Counted from the first letter of the stretch, positions 40,581-50,864 are shown. The stretch is 64,000 bases of DNA from Streptosporangium becharense (GCF_014204985.1 NZ_JACHMP010000001.1:372001-436000); one strand, 5' to 3'. Translations and numbers: made by a program. The notes: generated by a model not told the origin, from the letters alone.

Positions 40581-42479
40581 TCAGGAGACCCGGCCGTGGA
40601 CCAGGGCGGCCTGCAGGTGGTACCAGCGGGCGTAGTCCCCGCCCCGGGCCAGGAGTTCCTCGTGCGTGCCCAGTTCGCCGACCCGGCCGCCGGACAGGAC
40701 CGCGATCCGGTCGGCGTGCCGCACGGTGGCGAAGCGGTGGGAGATGAGGACGAGGGTCCGGTCCGCCGTGGCCTCGATGAGCTTGCGGAAGACCCCCAGT
40801 TCGGCCTTGACGTCCAGGTGCGCGGTCGGCTCGTCGAGCACGACCACGCTCGCGCCGCTGCCGGCCGCGTAGAACGCCCTGGCCAGGGCGATCTTCTGCC
40901 ACTGCCCGCCGGACAGGTCGGTGCCCCCGCGGTATCCGGCCGACAGCACCGACGAGAGCCCGTCGGGCAGGGCCTCCACGAGTTCCCGGGCCTCCGCCTG
41001 GTCGAGCGCCTCCCGCAGTGTCCTGTCCGCGATCTCGGGATCGTTCAGGGCACCGTTGCCGAGACGCACGTTGTCCTCGGCGGACAGGTGGTAGCGGACG
41101 GGTGACTGGAACACCACGGCGAGCCTCGCCCACCAGGCCGGGAGGCCGAGCGCGGCGATGTCGGCGCCGTCGGCGGTGATCCGGCCCCGCTGCGGGGATT
41201 GCAGCCCGGTGAGCAACCGGACGAGGGTGGACTTGCCCGCCCCGTTGAGCCCGACGATCGCCAGCTTCTCACCGGCGCGGATCTCCAGGTTCAGCCCGTC
41301 GAGCACCTGGCGGTCACCGTTCGGGTAGCCGAACCCCACATCCGTGAAGCGGATCATCGGAGGTGCGGTCGCGACGGTGTCCGTGCGGCGGATCGCCGCG
41401 GGTGCGGCCTCGACCGTGCCGCCGGGGACGGTCGCGGGGGCACGACGGCCGAACCGGTCGAGCAGCCTCCGGTACGCCGCCGCGGACACCTTGCCGTAGT
41501 CGACCACGAACGGTTCCAGGCCCAGCGCGGACCCGGCCAGCAGCAGGAGCGCGACACGCAGGTGGAAGAGCAGTTCCGCGGCGGTCAGCTCACCGCGTGC
41601 CGCCGCCATGGCGATCAGGACGAAGACCGGCACCGCGGTCAGGGCGGACATGCCCAGCACGATCCACTGTTCCCCCATGACCCGCATGCGCTTGCTCCAC
41701 AGGGGCGTGAACCGGGCCAGCGCGACGCGCTCGTACTCGCTGACGAACCAGCCGGCGAGGCCGAAGATACGGATCTCCTTGGCGGCACGGGCACCGGTGA
41801 CCGTGTCGGCCAGGTGGTCGGCTCTGCGCTGCAACGGCTGCGTCCGCAGCGCGAGGGTGCGTATCCCGCCGGTGCCCGCCCACTGGCGGCGCAGCAGGGC
41901 GTTCTGCGCCAGCACCAGCACCAGCGCCGGCAGGGCGATCCACCACGAGAAGACGGCCAGCGCCGCGGCCGCGGCGACGGTGGCCGCGCGGCGGAAGCAC
42001 AGCGCCAGCTGGGCCGTGGCCGCGGCGCCCGCCGTGTGGTGGGAGTACCCTTTCGTCACCAGTTCCAGGTCGTCCTGGACGGACTGTTCGGCGAGTTCGG
42101 CGGGGGTGGCCGCGTCGAGCGCGATCCGGCGGACGCGGTGGCGGACGCGACCGTCGACCTGCCGTGTCACCCGGTCCCGGAGCGGTTTCTCCAGCGCGGA
42201 CGACGCCTGGGTGAGCAGCATCATGACGGCGAGGGCCAGCAGCGGCCCCAGGGCGTGGTCGAAGGCCGTCGCCGCCGCACCGTCCACCAGCAGGCCCGCC
42301 AACGCTCCCAGCACGTACGCGACGGCCAGCGGCGCGGCGACCTGGAGGACCGACACCAGGACGAGCGCGGCGACGGAGCCGGTTCCCGCGTGCCGCAGCA
42401 GCCCCAGCAACGCCATGTCACCGCGCGGCGAGAAGCGCGGGGGGCCGGAGGACGTTCCGGGTCTCTCCGTGACGGTCAT
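40581..42479 (-). CDS. ABC transporter, fused membrane and ATPase half-transporter
   Basis: ATG at 42479; 632 residues. Six membrane segments lie between about residues 35 and 330 (for example VAALVLVSVLQVAAPLAVAY). The ATPase follows: Walker A GLNGAGKSTLVRLL, Q-loop FQSPV, signature LSGGQWQKIALARA, Walker B VVVLDEPTAHLD, and switch His in LISHRFATV. The upstream frame to 42632 is not supported. Paired with the following ABC gene, it should form a heterodimeric exporter. Placement between the reductase NRPS and the C protein fits catechol siderophore secretion. Confidence 0.88.
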   Translation of the reverse strand: MTVTERPGTSSGPPRFSPRGDMALLGLLRHAGTGSVAALVLVSVLQVAAPLAVAYVLGALAGLLVDGAAATAFDHALGPLLALAVMMLLTQASSALEKPLRDRVTRQVDGRVRHRVRRIALDAATPAELAEQSVQDDLELVTKGYSHHTAGAAATAQLALCFRRAATVAAAAALAVFSWWIALPALVLVLAQNALLRRQWAGTGGIRTLALRTQPLQRRADHLADTVTGARAAKEIRIFGLAGWFVSEYERVALARFTPLWSKRMRVMGEQWIVLGMSALTAVPVFVLIAMAAARGELTAAELLFHLRVALLLLAGSALGLEPFVVDYGKVSAAAYRRLLDRFGRRAPATVPGGTVEAAPAAIRRTDTVATAPPMIRFTDVGFGYPNGDRQVLDGLNLEIRAGEKLAIVGLNGAGKSTLVRLLTGLQSPQRGRITADGADIAALGLPAWWARLAVVFQSPVRYHLSAEDNVRLGNGALNDPEIADRTLREALDQAEARELVEALPDGLSSVLSAGYRGGTDLSGGQWQKIALARAFYAAGSGASVVVLDEPTAHLDVKAELGVFRKLIEATADRTLVLISHRFATVRHADRIAVLSGGRVGELGTHEELLARGGDYARWYHLQAALVHGRVS

Positions 42480-42609
42480 GAGGTCATGCCTTCGTACCTC
42501 GCGTGTTCGGTGGTCGGAAGCGGACAGGCGACCGCGGGCCGGGTGCGGGGGTCTCCCGGCCGGTCCTCCCGTCGCCCGGACGGTGATCGGTGCGGCGATC
42601 GGTGCGGTC

Positions 42610-45600
42610 TCACCCGGCGGGTCCGGTCTCACCGCCGGGTGCGCCGGCCGGGATGAGGTCTCCCAGGTCGCCGAGGCAGCCGGACGGGTCGAGGGGCGGG
42701 CACTCGAACCCGGCGCCGCGGTCGCACCTGACCTCCCCCGGCACCGGCGGCGGACCGGGGTTCAGGTCGAAGAAGACGGCGAGGGCGGCCGAGTCCGCGT
42801 CCAGGTGCCTGATCCGGTCGACCCACTCCGGAAGGGGCACGACGGGCAGGCCGAGAACGTCGGCGATCACCTCGTCCAGGCGGACCGGAGGCAGCGGGGC
42901 GAGGTTGAAGACACCGGTCGCGCCGGACGCCGACAACCCGGCGATCGCCCGCGCGGCGTAGTCCACCGGGGTCCACGGTTCGGCGACGTCCAGCTTCGGC
43001 CCGGCCCCCGCCAGCGCGCCGGCCCGCAGGATGCGCCGGAGCAGGTCGTTCGGGTTGGGGCCGCCCACCACCCGGCCCAGGCGGTAGACCGCGGCGGGCA
43101 GCCCGCGCTCCAGCGCCTGCCGTACCAGCTGCTCGCAGACCCACTTGCTGCGCCGGTAGCCGTCGCGCAGGCCGTCGTGCGCGGCGACGAACTCCTCCGC
43201 CACGACGGCTCCGGCCGGGGCGACGGCCAGCGTGGAGACGTAGTGGAAGGACACGCCCAGCCGGAGCAGGTCCACGGTGGCGGTCACGTTCACCGCGCGC
43301 AGGCTGGAGTACGCGCGGGTGACGCTGACCTCGGCCGCGTTGTGGTAGATCACGTCCACGGGCGGCAGAGCGCCGGTCCAGCCCGGTTCGGCCAGATCGG
43401 CGGGCACGGCGCGCACTCTCCGGTGACGGGGCAGCCGGCCGGGGTCGCGGACCGGGCAGACGATCCGCGCGTCCGTGGTCGCGAGCAGTTCGGCGAGCAG
43501 GCGCCTGCCCACGAACCCGGTGGCCCCGGTGAGCAGCACGTCCCCGGGCGTCCCGGCCCGTCCCGCCCGCCCGGTCCGCCGGGGGTGCACGTCCCGCGGA
43601 AGCTCGGCGTCGGCCCGCCACGTCCCGGTCCCGGACGCCCCGGGGGTTCCGCCGCCGAGCGCCAGGGCCAGCTCCGCCGCGGTGGGGTGGCGGAACACCA
43701 GCGTGGCGGGCACGTCCCGGCCCAGATGGGCGGCGAGCCGGTTGACCACCTGGATGGTCTGCAACGACTGCCCGCCCAGCGCGAAGAAGTCGTCGCCGGG
43801 CGACAGGCCGGTGACGCCGAGCACTTCCGCCCAGACGGCCAGCACCGTCCCGGTCAGGTCACCGGCCGGCTCGGGCGCCGGTCCTGCGGTTTCGCGGAGC
43901 AGCGAACGGTCGACCTTCCCGGAGGCGGTCCGCGGCAGGCGGTCGGCGTACACGTACGCGCCGGGGACCACCGCCGCGGGCAGCCGCCCGGCCAGGTGCG
44001 CGCGCAACTCGGCGGGGCTCACCGGCTCCGATCGGCCGGGATCGGTCACGACGTGCGCGACCAGGGACCTGACGCCGCCGGCGCCGGTCCTGCCGACGAC
44101 CGCGGCCTCCCGTACCGAGGGGTGCCCGAGCAGCGCGGCCTCGATCTCCGCCGGGTGCACCCGATGCCCGCTGATCTTGAATTCGTCGTCGGTCCGCCCC
44201 AGGTACACCAGCTGCCCGTCCGGCCGCAGCCGGACCCGGTCCCCCGTGCGGTAGGCCCGCCCGGCGAACGGCTCGCGCAGGTATCCCCTGGCCAGGCCGC
44301 CGCCCATCAGCACCAGTTCGCCGTCGACGATGGCCGCGCGCACCCCCGGCAGCGGCCTGCCGATGGGCACCTCGTCGTCGCCGGGCGGCAGTTCGGCGAC
44401 GGTCGCCACCACGGTCGCCTCGGTGGGACCGTAGGTGTTGAACAACCTGACCCCGCCGCCCACCGCGGCGTGCCAGCGGGCCACCCACTCGGGCAGCGCC
44501 GCCTCCCCGCCGATGATCACGGTGCGCACGCTCGCCGGAAGCACGGCGGTGCCGGCGGACAGGGCACGGACCACCTCGTGCCAGTACGCGGTCGGCAGGT
44601 CGAGCACGGTGACGCCCAGGTCGCCGCAGGCTCGCAGCAGCCGCGCCACCGACTCGACCATCTCCTCGGTCCGCACCACCAGCGTCGCCCCCGCGCACAG
44701 GGTGAGGAACAGCTCCTCCACGGAGGCGTCGAAGTGCAGAGGCGCGAACTGCAGCACCCGGTCCTCCGACCGCAGGCCGTACCTGTCGGTGGCACCGGCG
44801 ACGAACTGCGCCAGCGCCTCGTGACCGACCGCCACCCCCCTGGGGCGGCCCGTGGAGCCGGAGGTGTACATCACGTACGCCAGCCCGTCCGGGGTCGCGT
44901 CCCCGCGGCGACCGTCGCCCTGTCCGGTGTCCCCGCGGCGCTCGACGCCGGAGGGGGTGATGAGCGCGTCGGGCCCGGCGTCCCGGAGCACCGCCTCGAC
45001 GCGTGCCCTCGGCCAGGCGGGGTCGAGGGGCAGGTACGCGGCACCGGCGAGCAGTGTGCCGACGATCGCGGTGACCGCCTCCGGGCCACGGGGAAGCATG
45101 ACGCCCACCAGACAGGCACCCGCCACCCGCCCGGCGACGTCCCGGGCCCGTCGTAGCAGCTCACGGTAGGTGAGGCTGGTTCCCCCGTGCTCGACGGCGA
45201 CGGCGTGCGGCCGTTCCGCCGCCCGCGCGGCGATCAGCTCGGCCACGGGCACGGCCGGCGCGGGCAGGGGGCCGCCGTCCAGCGGGCTGCCGTGCCGCGC
45301 CGGGCGGCCGCGGAGGAGGTCGTCCAGGTGGCCCAGCCAGCCGTCCAGGTGGGCTTCGAGGTCCCGCGCCGAGTACGCGCCGGGGTTGGCCTCGACGTCC
45401 ACCCGCAGGCCGCTCCGCCCGGAGACCGTCACCGACAGGTCCTCCACCGGGCCCGCCGACAGGTTGCGCACCACCCCGCGTGCCCGGCCGAAACGCAGCT
45501 CGGAGCGGAAGGGCAGAATGTTCACCACCGGGCCGAACAGCCGCCGCTCGCCGCCGACCAGGCCCAGGTCGCGGCGGAGCCATTCGTGGCGGTAGCGGTG

Positions 45601-46485
45601 GTGCGGCCTGGTCGCGCGGATCTCCCCGGCGACGTGCTCGGTCAGGGTCGCCAGTGTGGCGTCGTGGGGAACCGGCACCCGCAGCGGCACCATGTTCATG
45701 GCCATGCACGGCACCTTGAGCGCCGCCGAGCCCAGCCGGCCCATGACCGGCAGGCCGAGCACCACCTCGTCCGCGCCGGTCTGCCTGGCCAGGTAGCCGG
45801 CCGTGGCGGCGATCAGCACGTCGGGCCACCCGTTCCCGAGGTCGGGCACCTTCCCGGTGCGGCGCAACGTCGTCCGGGAGACGGGGGCGGGCCGGGCGAG
45901 CAGCGCGGCGGGGGGCAGGTCCGCGCACCGTCGCAGCCAGAACGCCCGGTCGGCGTCGCGTTCGGGCGAGGCGGCGTAGGCGCCGGCCTCGGCCACCGCG
46001 CGCGCGAAGGACTCCAGGGAGGAGGGGCCGGCGGCCGGTGGACGCCCGTCGTAGGCGGCGGCGACCCGCCCGGCCAGCAGGGCGAAGGCGTAGCCGTCGG
46101 CGGCGATGTGGTGGATGCGCTGGAACCACAGGTGACGCTCGTCGCCGAGGGTGAACAGCGCCTGGGTGAACAGCGGCCCCGCGGCCAGGTCGACCGGCGT
46201 CGCCAGGTCGGCCCGCATCCAGGTCTCGGCCTCGGCCTCCGAGGCGACCTCGGCCAGGTGCAGCGTCCACGGCCGCGGGGAGAGGACCTGCACGCCGTCG
46301 CGGAACCGGACGTGCAGGGCCGGAGCGTCGTCGATCACCTGCCGCAGGGCCCGGGAGAAACGCTCCACGTCCAGCGGGCCGACGATGTCGACGCACTCCC
46401 CGGCGTTGTAGACCGGGCTGGCCGGATCGAGGGCCTGACCGGTCCGGATGCCCTCCGCGGCGGGCGTCAGGGGGAGCTCAGTCAC
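42610..46485 (-). CDS. NRPS C-A-T-R, lysine-like code, reductive release (myxochelin type)
   Basis: GTG at 46485 overlaps the end of the aryl-carrier gene; 1291 residues. Domains: condensation 1-410 (IHHIAADGYAF near 125); adenylation about 410-868 (YTSGSTGRPRG; FNTYGPTEATVV; YRTGDRVRL); carrier about 880-940 (LGGQSLQTI); NAD(P)H thioester reductase about 978-1290 (VLLTGATGFVGRRLL; YVSTLAV; YRRSKWVCEQLV). I read the pocket as D-A-E-D-I-G-T-V, close to known Lys codes. The layout equals MxcG of myxochelin assembly, where dihydroxybenzoate is joined to lysine and the product is released as an aldehyde or alcohol. It is the core NRPS of the catechol block. Confidence 0.9.
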   Translation of the reverse strand: MTELPLTPAAEGIRTGQALDPASPVYNAGECVDIVGPLDVERFSRALRQVIDDAPALHVRFRDGVQVLSPRPWTLHLAEVASEAEAETWMRADLATPVDLAAGPLFTQALFTLGDERHLWFQRIHHIAADGYAFALLAGRVAAAYDGRPPAAGPSSLESFARAVAEAGAYAASPERDADRAFWLRRCADLPPAALLARPAPVSRTTLRRTGKVPDLGNGWPDVLIAATAGYLARQTGADEVVLGLPVMGRLGSAALKVPCMAMNMVPLRVPVPHDATLATLTEHVAGEIRATRPHHRYRHEWLRRDLGLVGGERRLFGPVVNILPFRSELRFGRARGVVRNLSAGPVEDLSVTVSGRSGLRVDVEANPGAYSARDLEAHLDGWLGHLDDLLRGRPARHGSPLDGGPLPAPAVPVAELIAARAAERPHAVAVEHGGTSLTYRELLRRARDVAGRVAGACLVGVMLPRGPEAVTAIVGTLLAGAAYLPLDPAWPRARVEAVLRDAGPDALITPSGVERRGDTGQGDGRRGDATPDGLAYVMYTSGSTGRPRGVAVGHEALAQFVAGATDRYGLRSEDRVLQFAPLHFDASVEELFLTLCAGATLVVRTEEMVESVARLLRACGDLGVTVLDLPTAYWHEVVRALSAGTAVLPASVRTVIIGGEAALPEWVARWHAAVGGGVRLFNTYGPTEATVVATVAELPPGDDEVPIGRPLPGVRAAIVDGELVLMGGGLARGYLREPFAGRAYRTGDRVRLRPDGQLVYLGRTDDEFKISGHRVHPAEIEAALLGHPSVREAAVVGRTGAGGVRSLVAHVVTDPGRSEPVSPAELRAHLAGRLPAAVVPGAYVYADRLPRTASGKVDRSLLRETAGPAPEPAGDLTGTVLAVWAEVLGVTGLSPGDDFFALGGQSLQTIQVVNRLAAHLGRDVPATLVFRHPTAAELALALGGGTPGASGTGTWRADAELPRDVHPRRTGRAGRAGTPGDVLLTGATGFVGRRLLAELLATTDARIVCPVRDPGRLPRHRRVRAVPADLAEPGWTGALPPVDVIYHNAAEVSVTRAYSSLRAVNVTATVDLLRLGVSFHYVSTLAVAPAGAVVAEEFVAAHDGLRDGYRRSKWVCEQLVRQALERGLPAAVYRLGRVVGGPNPNDLLRRILRAGALAGAGPKLDVAEPWTPVDYAARAIAGLSASGATGVFNLAPLPPVRLDEVIADVLGLPVVPLPEWVDRIRHLDADSAALAVFFDLNPGPPPVPGEVRCDRGAGFECPPLDPSGCLGDLGDLIPAGAPGGETGPAG

Positions 46486-46657
46486 CGGCAAGCTCCGCCC
46501 ACGCCCGCAGCGTGGGACGTTCGGCCAGGTCGGTGAAGTCCACGCCGAGCCGGTCGGCGACCATCATCAGGCGGACGGAGTCCAGCCCGTGGTCGAGCAG
46601 GTTGTCGTCGTCGCCCGGCAGGGGGCCGTCCAGCAGCGAGGCCACGTACTCCCTCAT
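46478..46657 (-). CDS. Stand-alone 59-residue aryl carrier protein
   Basis: ATG at 46657 follows GGAGGTGTTCGG; the frame ends at TGA 46478-46480, overlapping the NRPS start. The sequence MREYVASLLDGPLPGDDDNL continues LDHGLDSVRLMMVADRLG, with the phosphopantetheine Ser in GLDSVRL, and ends LRAWAELAGD. This is the ArCP domain that in EntB/DhbB is fused behind the isochorismatase; here it is a separate short gene 49 nt downstream. It should receive dihydroxybenzoyl from DhbE and donate it to the C domain of the next protein. Confidence 0.88.
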   Translation of the reverse strand: MREYVASLLDGPLPGDDDNLLDHGLDSVRLMMVADRLGVDFTDLAERPTLRAWAELAGD

Positions 46658-46706
46658 CCGAACACCTCCGGTGTGAGGAGCCCGGACTGCGGCCGTGGGA
46701 AGGAGG

Positions 46707-47336
46707 TCAAGAGCGCACCGCCGTCAGCTCCTGTGCCATGCGCTTGGTGGAGTGCACCTGGCCGCAGCGCTGCGCGGTGTACTCCAGCGCCGCGCGGTGG
46801 TGGGCCGGGGAGAAGTCGGCGACGGCGTCGGCCACCACGAAGGGCTGGATGTCCCGCATGAAGGCGTCCAGCGCGGTGGCCTGCACGCCTATGTGGGCGT
46901 AGACGCCGACGATCAGGAGCTGGTCCCGGGATCCGAGCCGCTCGGCCAGGTCGGTGCGGACGAAGGCGCTGTAGCGCCACTTGGTCAGCACGGCCGAGGG
47001 GTCGCCCGGCTTGAGCGCGTCCACGATGGCCGCGGCGTGCGGCTCGCCGCCCAGGCCGTGCCCCCAGAAGTCGGTCAGCAGCCCGCGCTGGCCGGGCGTC
47101 TGGCCTCCGGGCTGGGCGGAGTAGTGCACCGGGATGCCCAGCGCCACGCAGAGCTCGCGAAGCGCCAGGATGTTGTCGATCACCTCCGGGATCGGCGCGG
47201 ACTCGAACGGGGCCAGGAAGTGGTTCTGCATGTCGTGCACGAGCAGCGCGACGCGTTCCGGCTCCACGCGCCAGCTCGTCCTGTTCTCGGGAAGGTCCAC
47301 GGGCAGGTCGTACGGCTTGATCACGGGCAGCGCCAT
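46707..47336 (-). CDS. dhbB: Isochorismatase (2,3-dihydro-2,3-dihydroxybenzoate forming)
   Basis: 209 residues: catalytic Asp in LLVHDMQNHFLAPF, Lys in LTKWRYSAFVRTDL, and a VGVYAHIGVQATALDAFM motif where many isochorismatases have cys-containing VxYAHIG. It matches EntB/DhbB N-terminal domains, including the opening MALPVIKPYDLP, but lacks the fused aryl-carrier domain, which is a separate gene downstream. It hydrolyses isochorismate to 2,3-dihydro-2,3-dihydroxybenzoate plus pyruvate. It sits 1 nt after dhbE. Confidence 0.93.
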   Translation of the reverse strand: MALPVIKPYDLPVDLPENRTSWRVEPERVALLVHDMQNHFLAPFESAPIPEVIDNILALRELCVALGIPVHYSAQPGGQTPGQRGLLTDFWGHGLGGEPHAAAIVDALKPGDPSAVLTKWRYSAFVRTDLAERLGSRDQLLIVGVYAHIGVQATALDAFMRDIQPFVVADAVADFSPAHHRAALEYTAQRCGQVHSTKRMAQELTAVRS

Positions 47337-47337
47337 C

Positions 47338-48876
47338 TCACTGTCCTCCTCGCACGGCGGCGCGCAGCGCGGCGCGCAGCTCCCTCTTGCTGGTCTTGCC
47401 GACCCCGGTCGAGGGGAAGGCCGCGACGATCTCCACCCGGTCGGGCACCTTGTACTCGGCCAGGCCGCGCGAGCGCACGAACGACCTGATCTCCGCCGCC
47501 GAGGGCGGCGGCCCGTTCGGGACCACGAACGCGCAGGTGCGCTCGCCCAGGTAGGCGTCGGGCACCTCGACGACCGCGGCGTCCAGCACGGCCGGGTGTT
47601 CGAGCAGGTGGCTCTCGACCTCCTCGGGTGAGACCTTCTCCCCGCCCCGGTTGATCAGGTCCTTGGCCCTGCCCTCCACGACCAGGTGACCCGACGGTGT
47701 CAGCCGCACCAGGTCGCCGGTGCGGTAGTAGCCGTCCTCGGTGAAGGCGGCGGGATCGGCGTCGCGGTAGTAGCCCCGGATGGTGTACGGCCCGCGCGTC
47801 AGCAGCTCTCCGACGTCGCCGGGGGCGACCGGACGGCCTGCGGGGTCCACGACGAGCAGTTCGTCGTGCGGTGAGATCGGGCGGCCCTGCGTGGTCTCGA
47901 CGATGTCGTCCGGGTCGTCGGCGCGGGTGTAGTTGACCAGTCCCTCGGCCATGCCGAACACCTGCTGCAGGCGGCAGCCGAGCACGGGACGGACCTGGCG
48001 GGCGGTCTCGGCGGCGAGCTTGGCCCCGCCGACCTGGAGCAGCCGCAGGCTGGACAGGTCGTGGGAGGTGCGGGCCGCGGCCCGCAGCCAGACCAGCGCC
48101 AGGGGCGGCACCAGCGCGGTGACGGTCACCCGTTCCCGCTCGATCAGCGGGAAGGCGACGTCGGGGGTGGGCCGGGGTGCCATCACCACCCGGCCGCCCG
48201 CGTGCAGCACGCCCAGCACGCCGGGGGAACTGAGCGGGAAGTTGTGCGCTGCGGGCAGCGCGCACAGGTAGACCGTGCCGGTGTCCAGCCCGCAGATGCC
48301 GGCGCTGGCGCGGACGCTGTAGAGGTAGTCGTCGTGGGTCCGGGGAATGAGCTTGGGCAGCCCGGTGCTGCCTCCTGACAGCTGGAGGAAGGCCACGTCG
48401 CCCGGTTGCGGCCCGTCCTGGGTGCCGGGGTCTCCGTACGGCAGGGCATCGGCGTGCAGCACCCGGGCCTTGCTCGGCACCTCCAGCTCCCGGGTGGTGA
48501 GGTAGGCCGTCGCGTCGCTGTGCTCGACCAGATGGGCGATCTCGGTCTCGCGGTGCGCGGGCAGGGCGAAGACCGGCAGCACCCCCAGCCGGAACAGCGC
48601 GAAGACGGCTTCGAGGAAGACGATGTCGTTGGGCAGCTGGACCACCACGCGGTCACCCCGGCGCAGGCCCAGGCCGCTGAGCCCGGCGGCGAGCCGGTCG
48701 GCGGCGTGGTCCAGCTCCGTGTAGGTCAGGCCGCGGTCGCCGGCGACGACCGCCACCCGCGGCCCGTGCTTCCCGGCCAGTTCGCGCAGCCAGGCGCCGA
48801 AGGTCTGGCCGCGCCAGTAGCCCAGGGCCCGGTAGCGGGCCGCCTCCTGCTCGGGCCAGGGGGTGAAGTCAGGCAT
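47338..48876 (-). CDS. dhbE: 2,3-dihydroxybenzoate-AMP ligase
   Basis: ATG at 48876 overlaps the dhbC stop by 8 nt; 512 residues. EntE/DhbE features: [18 protein letters not shown] at the start, [20 protein letters not shown] (A3), [16 protein letters not shown] with the aryl-acid Asn/His region, [24 protein letters not shown] and [20 protein letters not shown], and the catalytic Lys near [10 protein letters not shown]. It activates 2,3-dihydroxybenzoate with ATP and loads it on the aryl carrier. The aromatic-acid type is secure from the AAHNFPL pocket motif and context. Confidence 0.95.
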   Translation of the reverse strand: MPDFTPWPEQEAARYRALGYWRGQTFGAWLRELAGKHGPRVAVVAGDRGLTYTELDHAADRLAAGLSGLGLRRGDRVVVQLPNDIVFLEAVFALFRLGVLPVFALPAHRETEIAHLVEHSDATAYLTTRELEVPSKARVLHADALPYGDPGTQDGPQPGDVAFLQLSGGSTGLPKLIPRTHDDYLYSVRASAGICGLDTGTVYLCALPAAHNFPLSSPGVLGVLHAGGRVVMAPRPTPDVAFPLIERERVTVTALVPPLALVWLRAAARTSHDLSSLRLLQVGGAKLAAETARQVRPVLGCRLQQVFGMAEGLVNYTRADDPDDIVETTQGRPISPHDELLVVDPAGRPVAPGDVGELLTRGPYTIRGYYRDADPAAFTEDGYYRTGDLVRLTPSGHLVVEGRAKDLINRGGEKVSPEEVESHLLEHPAVLDAAVVEVPDAYLGERTCAFVVPNGPPPSAAEIRSFVRSRGLAEYKVPDRVEIVAAFPSTGVGKTSKRELRAALRAAVRGGQ

Positions 48877-50044
48877 GTGTGAGTCCCAACGCGCGTAGGG
48901 CGGTACCGAACTTGGCGGTGGTCTCGGCGAGCTCGGCCTCCGGGTCGGAGTCGGCGACGATCCCGGCCCCGGCGAACAGGCTGATGACCGAACCGTCGGC
49001 GATCGCACAGCGGATGGTCAACGCCCACTCGCCGTCGCCGCTCGCGTTCTCCCAGCCGACCACGCCGGTGTAGAAGTCCCGGTCGAAGGGCTCCAGCTCC
49101 GCGATCAGCCGCCGGGCCGCCTCGGTGGGGACGCCGCAGACGGCGGGGGTGGGGTGCAGGGCCGCTGCCAGCGTGAGTGAGCTGACCCCGGGGTCGGCCA
49201 GTTCGCCGGTGACGGTCGTGGACAGGTGCCACATCGTGGCGGTGCGGGTCAGAACGGGTTCGGCGGGCACCGTGAGAGTGCCGCACAGTGGTCGTAACGA
49301 CTCGGCGACGGCGTCCACGACCAGGGCGTGCTCGTGCCGGTCCTTGGCCGACTCCAGCAGGCCCCGGGCACGGGAGCGGTCCTCGGCGGGATCGGCGGAC
49401 CTGGGTGCCGACCCGGCCAGCGGGTTGGCGGCCACATTCCGGCCTCGGCGGGAGACGAGGAGTTCGGGGCTGGCGCCGAGCAGGACGCGTCCGTCGCGCA
49501 GCGGCACCGCGAAGGTGTATCCGGCCGGGTCGTGCCGGGCCAGGGCGGCCAGCAGCGGGGTGAGACGGCCGTCGAAGGGGATGCGGAGCGAACGGGCCAG
49601 GACCACCTTGGCCAGACGGCCCGAGCGCAGGTGGGTGATGGCCTCACGGACCGCTTCGACGTAGCTCTCCGGGTGTGGAACGGCCTCCTCCCGCCCCAGC
49701 AGATACTTGTATCTCAGGTGGTGTCCCGGCGGGACGAGCGTGGGTGCGTGCCGTACCGACCGGGGGATGACCAGGCACGCGTCCGTGGCGGAGGAGAACG
49801 GGACGGCACCCACGACGATGGGGTGCTCGTGCCCGGCCGCCGCCGCGCCCCGCAGCGAACCGCCGACCCGCGCGGCCAGGTCCGCCAGCCCCCCGTCGCG
49901 CGGCGGGGAGGACACGGTGAAGTAGGCGCCTTCGGCCAGCAGGGCACCCCGGGCCGAGGAGAACACGAAACAGGAGTCGGCGCGGTAGGCGGCCAGCAGA
50001 CTGCCCGCCGGAGCAAGCCCGACGTGGGCCCCGATGAGGGACAC
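48869..50044 (-). CDS. dhbC: Isochorismate synthase
   Basis: GTG at 50044 after TTGGAG; 391 residues. Chorismate-binding family: [17 protein letters not shown] with the catalytic Lys, [64 protein letters not shown] and [17 protein letters not shown]; Mg-binding Glu are present. It converts chorismate to isochorismate, the first step of dihydroxybenzoate synthesis. It lies 21 nt downstream of dhbA in the same operon. Confidence 0.94.
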   Translation of the reverse strand: MSLIGAHVGLAPAGSLLAAYRADSCFVFSSARGALLAEGAYFTVSSPPRDGGLADLAARVGGSLRGAAAAGHEHPIVVGAVPFSSATDACLVIPRSVRHAPTLVPPGHHLRYKYLLGREEAVPHPESYVEAVREAITHLRSGRLAKVVLARSLRIPFDGRLTPLLAALARHDPAGYTFAVPLRDGRVLLGASPELLVSRRGRNVAANPLAGSAPRSADPAEDRSRARGLLESAKDRHEHALVVDAVAESLRPLCGTLTVPAEPVLTRTATMWHLSTTVTGELADPGVSSLTLAAALHPTPAVCGVPTEAARRLIAELEPFDRDFYTGVVGWENASGDGEWALTIRCAIADGSVISLFAGAGIVADSDPEAELAETTAKFGTALRALGLTHA

Positions 50045-50065
50045 GGTGCTCCAATTCTGTGCAGG

Positions 50066-50782
50066 TCAGACGCCGAGCGAGGCGCCGCCGTCGACGTAGA
50101 GGTCGTGCAGGGTGATGTGGCGGGCCCGGTCGGAGACCAGGAAGAGCACCGCCTCGGCGACGTCCCCGGGATCGGCCACCCGGCCGAGCGGGATGCCCAC
50201 GCGGAACAGCTCCGGCGCGCCGGCGACCGGGTCGCCGGACGCGATGGACGACATCGCCCGCTGCATCTCGGTGTCCGTGGAACCGGGGGCGACCACGTTG
50301 CAGCGGATGCCGTACTGCGCCAGCTCCAGTCCCAGGCACTTGGTGAACATGGTCGCCGCGGCCTTGGAGGCGGCATAGGCGGCCATCCGGGCACGGGGCA
50401 CTCCGGCGGCGTTGGAACCGACGGTGACGATGACTCCCTTCCGGCGGGGGATCATACGCCGCGCGACCGCGCGGGAGGTGTGGAAGACGCCGCCCGCGTT
50501 GACGGCGAAGGTGCGCTCCCAGTCGGTGTCGCCCATCTCGACGACCGGTCCCAGGCAGAGCACACCCGCCACGTTGACCAGGATGTCGATCGGCCCTCTG
50601 GCCCGCTCCGCCGCGTCGACGGCGTGCTCCACGGCGGCGGCGTCACTGACGTCGACCGCTTGTGGCTCGGTCACGTCGAGCACCGAGACGACCGCCCCCG
50701 CGCCGGTCAACGCCCGGGTGACGGCTTCGCCGATGCCCCGGCCACCACCGGTGACCAGGGCGTGCCTGCCGTGGAGTTCCAA
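50066..50782 (-). CDS. dhbA: 2,3-dihydro-2,3-dihydroxybenzoate dehydrogenase
   Basis: I choose the TTG at 50782: it follows AGCGAGGGGG with 5-nt spacing and gives [13 protein letters not shown], like family members. A TTG at 50815 would lie inside the -10 region. 238 residues of the SDR type: GGGRGIG cofactor loop, NVAG, catalytic Tyr/Lys in AAYAASKAA, and [10 protein letters not shown]. It oxidises the dihydrodiol made by DhbB to 2,3-dihydroxybenzoate with NAD+. It is the first gene of the siderophore operon. Confidence 0.9.
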   Translation of the reverse strand: MELHGRHALVTGGGRGIGEAVTRALTGAGAVVSVLDVTEPQAVDVSDAAAVEHAVDAAERARGPIDILVNVAGVLCLGPVVEMGDTDWERTFAVNAGGVFHTSRAVARRMIPRRKGVIVTVGSNAAGVPRARMAAYAASKAAATMFTKCLGLELAQYGIRCNVVAPGSTDTEMQRAMSSIASGDPVAGAPELFRVGIPLGRVADPGDVAEAVLFLVSDRARHITLHDLYVDGGASLGV

Positions 50783-50813
50783 GCCGACCCCCTCGCTCTG
50801 GTAAGGCTCGCTC

Positions 50814-50843
50814 AAGCTAGAACGAGATCCACAAGGGGGTCAA
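50814..50843 (-). promoter_or_regulatory. Promoter of the dhb operon
   Basis: On the minus strand TTGACC (50843-50838) and TAGCTT (50819-50814) are 18 nt apart. Transcription from here would give a leader of about 25 nt to the TTG start. The iron box lies immediately upstream of the -35 element, and a weaker half-site (GGTAAGGCT, 50800-50808) lies near +1. Confidence 0.6.
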
Positions 50844-50845
50844 GG

Positions 50846-50864
50846 TCAGGTAAGCCTTACCGTC
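50846..50864. promoter_or_regulatory. IdeR/DmdR1-type iron box
   Basis: The 19-mer centres on the perfect dyad GGTAAG-C-CTTACC (50849-50861). It matches most core positions of the DtxR-family consensus TTAGGTTAGGCTAACCTAA. Together with the half-site at 50800-50808 it implies repression of the catechol operon when iron is plentiful. Confidence 0.7.

Noticed and set aside
50783..50815. Upstream TTG start for dhbA at 50815
   Set aside because: It falls within the -10 region of the proposed promoter and has no ribosome binding site.
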